This document shows positions 6,094 through 6,502 of a stretch of 6,502 nucleotides of DNA, piece by piece. Origin of the DNA: Candidatus Woesearchaeota archaeon (GTDB taxonomy: Archaea > Nanobdellota > Nanobdellia > Woesearchaeales > WJKV01); assembly GCA_019323495.1 (NCBI GenBank), contig JAHWHE010000057.1, positions 1 to 6,502 on the forward strand, given 5' to 3'. Both the position numbers and the translations under genes were made by a program. The notes under the pieces are model-generated. The model was given only the letters and a program-made list of their open reading frames with translations, was not told the origin of the DNA and did no database searches. Each line of letters starts with the position of its first letter. The first letter of the stretch is position 1.

Positions 6094-6502
6094 ATGAAAA
6101 AGTTGATGTTATTTTGCTTGCTAGTCATATTGATTATTTCTGTTGTTGGTTGTGTTCCAAAACAAAAGAATAGTGCAATTATTATTGACAAAAATACAGG
6201 AGAAGAATTTACGCACGACGAATTCTACAATAGTTTGCAGGGGATTACTGGTTCCGCTGTAACAGAGCCTGTCAAAGAAGAAATACAAACTGAAGAAAAG
6301 AAAGAAGATGCAGTAGAGGTCGAAGAAGAAACAGGGGAAGAAGAAGTTGAAGAGCAAGAAGAGCCTATCCAAAATGTGGCAAGCACAAATGAAAGAGTTG
6401 CAGAACACTACGAACGAATGAGAAGGTATGCAGGCTTGATTGATTTGAACATTCTGACAAAGGAAAACTGTGATGAAAAAAGAATCGAATGGCAGGAAAA
6501 GC
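6094..6502 (+). CDS. Putative secreted lipoprotein with acidic linker, 3' end missing
   Basis: The first 136 residues of a gene that runs off the right edge. The N-terminus is a lipoprotein signal peptide: MKK, a hydrophobic core of about 14 residues (LMLFCLLVILIISV), then VVGC with Cys20 as the lipidated residue. The mature part therefore sits outside the cytoplasmic membrane, anchored by lipid. Residues about 21-56 include GITGSAV, followed by a low-complexity acidic stretch (about 57-91) dominated by Glu, probably a flexible spacer. From about 97 a folded-looking segment starts (NERVAEHYERMRRYAGLIDLNILTKENCDEKR), but it is too short to classify. The signal peptide means the protein must be exported. 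It is the only exported product visible in the window and lies two genes downstream of the SecA-like ATPase, which makes it a candidate client or partner of that motor. This is inference only. Confidence 0.82.
   Translation, partial: MKKLMLFCLLVILIISVVGCVPKQKNSAIIIDKNTGEEFTHDEFYNSLQGITGSAVTEPVKEEIQTEEKKEDAVEVEEETGEEEVEEQEEPIQNVASTNERVAEHYERMRRYAGLIDLNILTKENCDEKRIEWQEK

Noticed and set aside
1..6502. CRISPR array, tRNA, rRNA, insertion sequence or prophage remnants
   Set aside because: No regularly spaced repeats, cloverleaf-like sequences, terminal inverted repeats or transposase/integrase motifs were seen on either strand.

Overview
The window looks archaeal, most plausibly from a small-genome DPANN-type lineage, although no taxonomic marker gene is present. 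Four observations point that way. The TTTATAAAT elements are archaeal-style TATA boxes placed so that transcripts would start at, or a few bases before, the ATG. Two Lrp/AsnC-type regulators lie in tandem. Arginine is coded mainly by AGA/AGG. Genes are packed tightly, with 4- to 14-base overlaps, and strong GGAGGT Shine-Dalgarno sites occur only at genes inside operons. A SecA-family gene argues the other way, because SecA is a hallmark of bacteria and plastids. A bacterial source therefore cannot be excluded.

All genes are on the + strand. Region 1 (2-2429) is a compact operon. It holds the 3' part of an FAD-dependent oxidoreductase of the L-2-hydroxyglutarate dehydrogenase (LhgO) type, two tandem paralogous Lrp/AsnC-type regulators, and a small protein with two CxxC...CxxC zinc ribbons and a helical C-terminus. 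Stops and starts overlap or nearly touch, so co-transcription and translational coupling are likely.

Region 2 (2430-5418) begins with the longest gap, 64 bases, which carries a BRE/TATA-type promoter. This drives a 974-residue SecA-family ATPase. Both nucleotide-binding folds, the preprotein cross-linking domain and part of the helical scaffold are recognisable. It departs from canonical SecA in its N-terminal extension, enlarged insertions, altered two-helix-finger region and missing zinc-binding C-terminal tail.

Region 3 (5386-6502) starts with a second TTTATAAAT element inside the end of the SecA-like gene. It lies 26 bases upstream of a gene for a 210-residue protein with two Fis/NtrC-type helix-turn-helix domains and no AAA+ domain. 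A lipoprotein-like gene follows, with a clear lipobox and a very acidic linker, and runs off the right edge.

The most interesting point is the SecA-like motor in an archaeal-looking genome, followed closely by an unusual DNA-binding protein and a secreted lipoprotein. A dedicated export module or a repurposed SecA is a reasonable hypothesis. Nothing in the window proves it: no SecY, SecE, SecG or signal peptidase gene is visible here.
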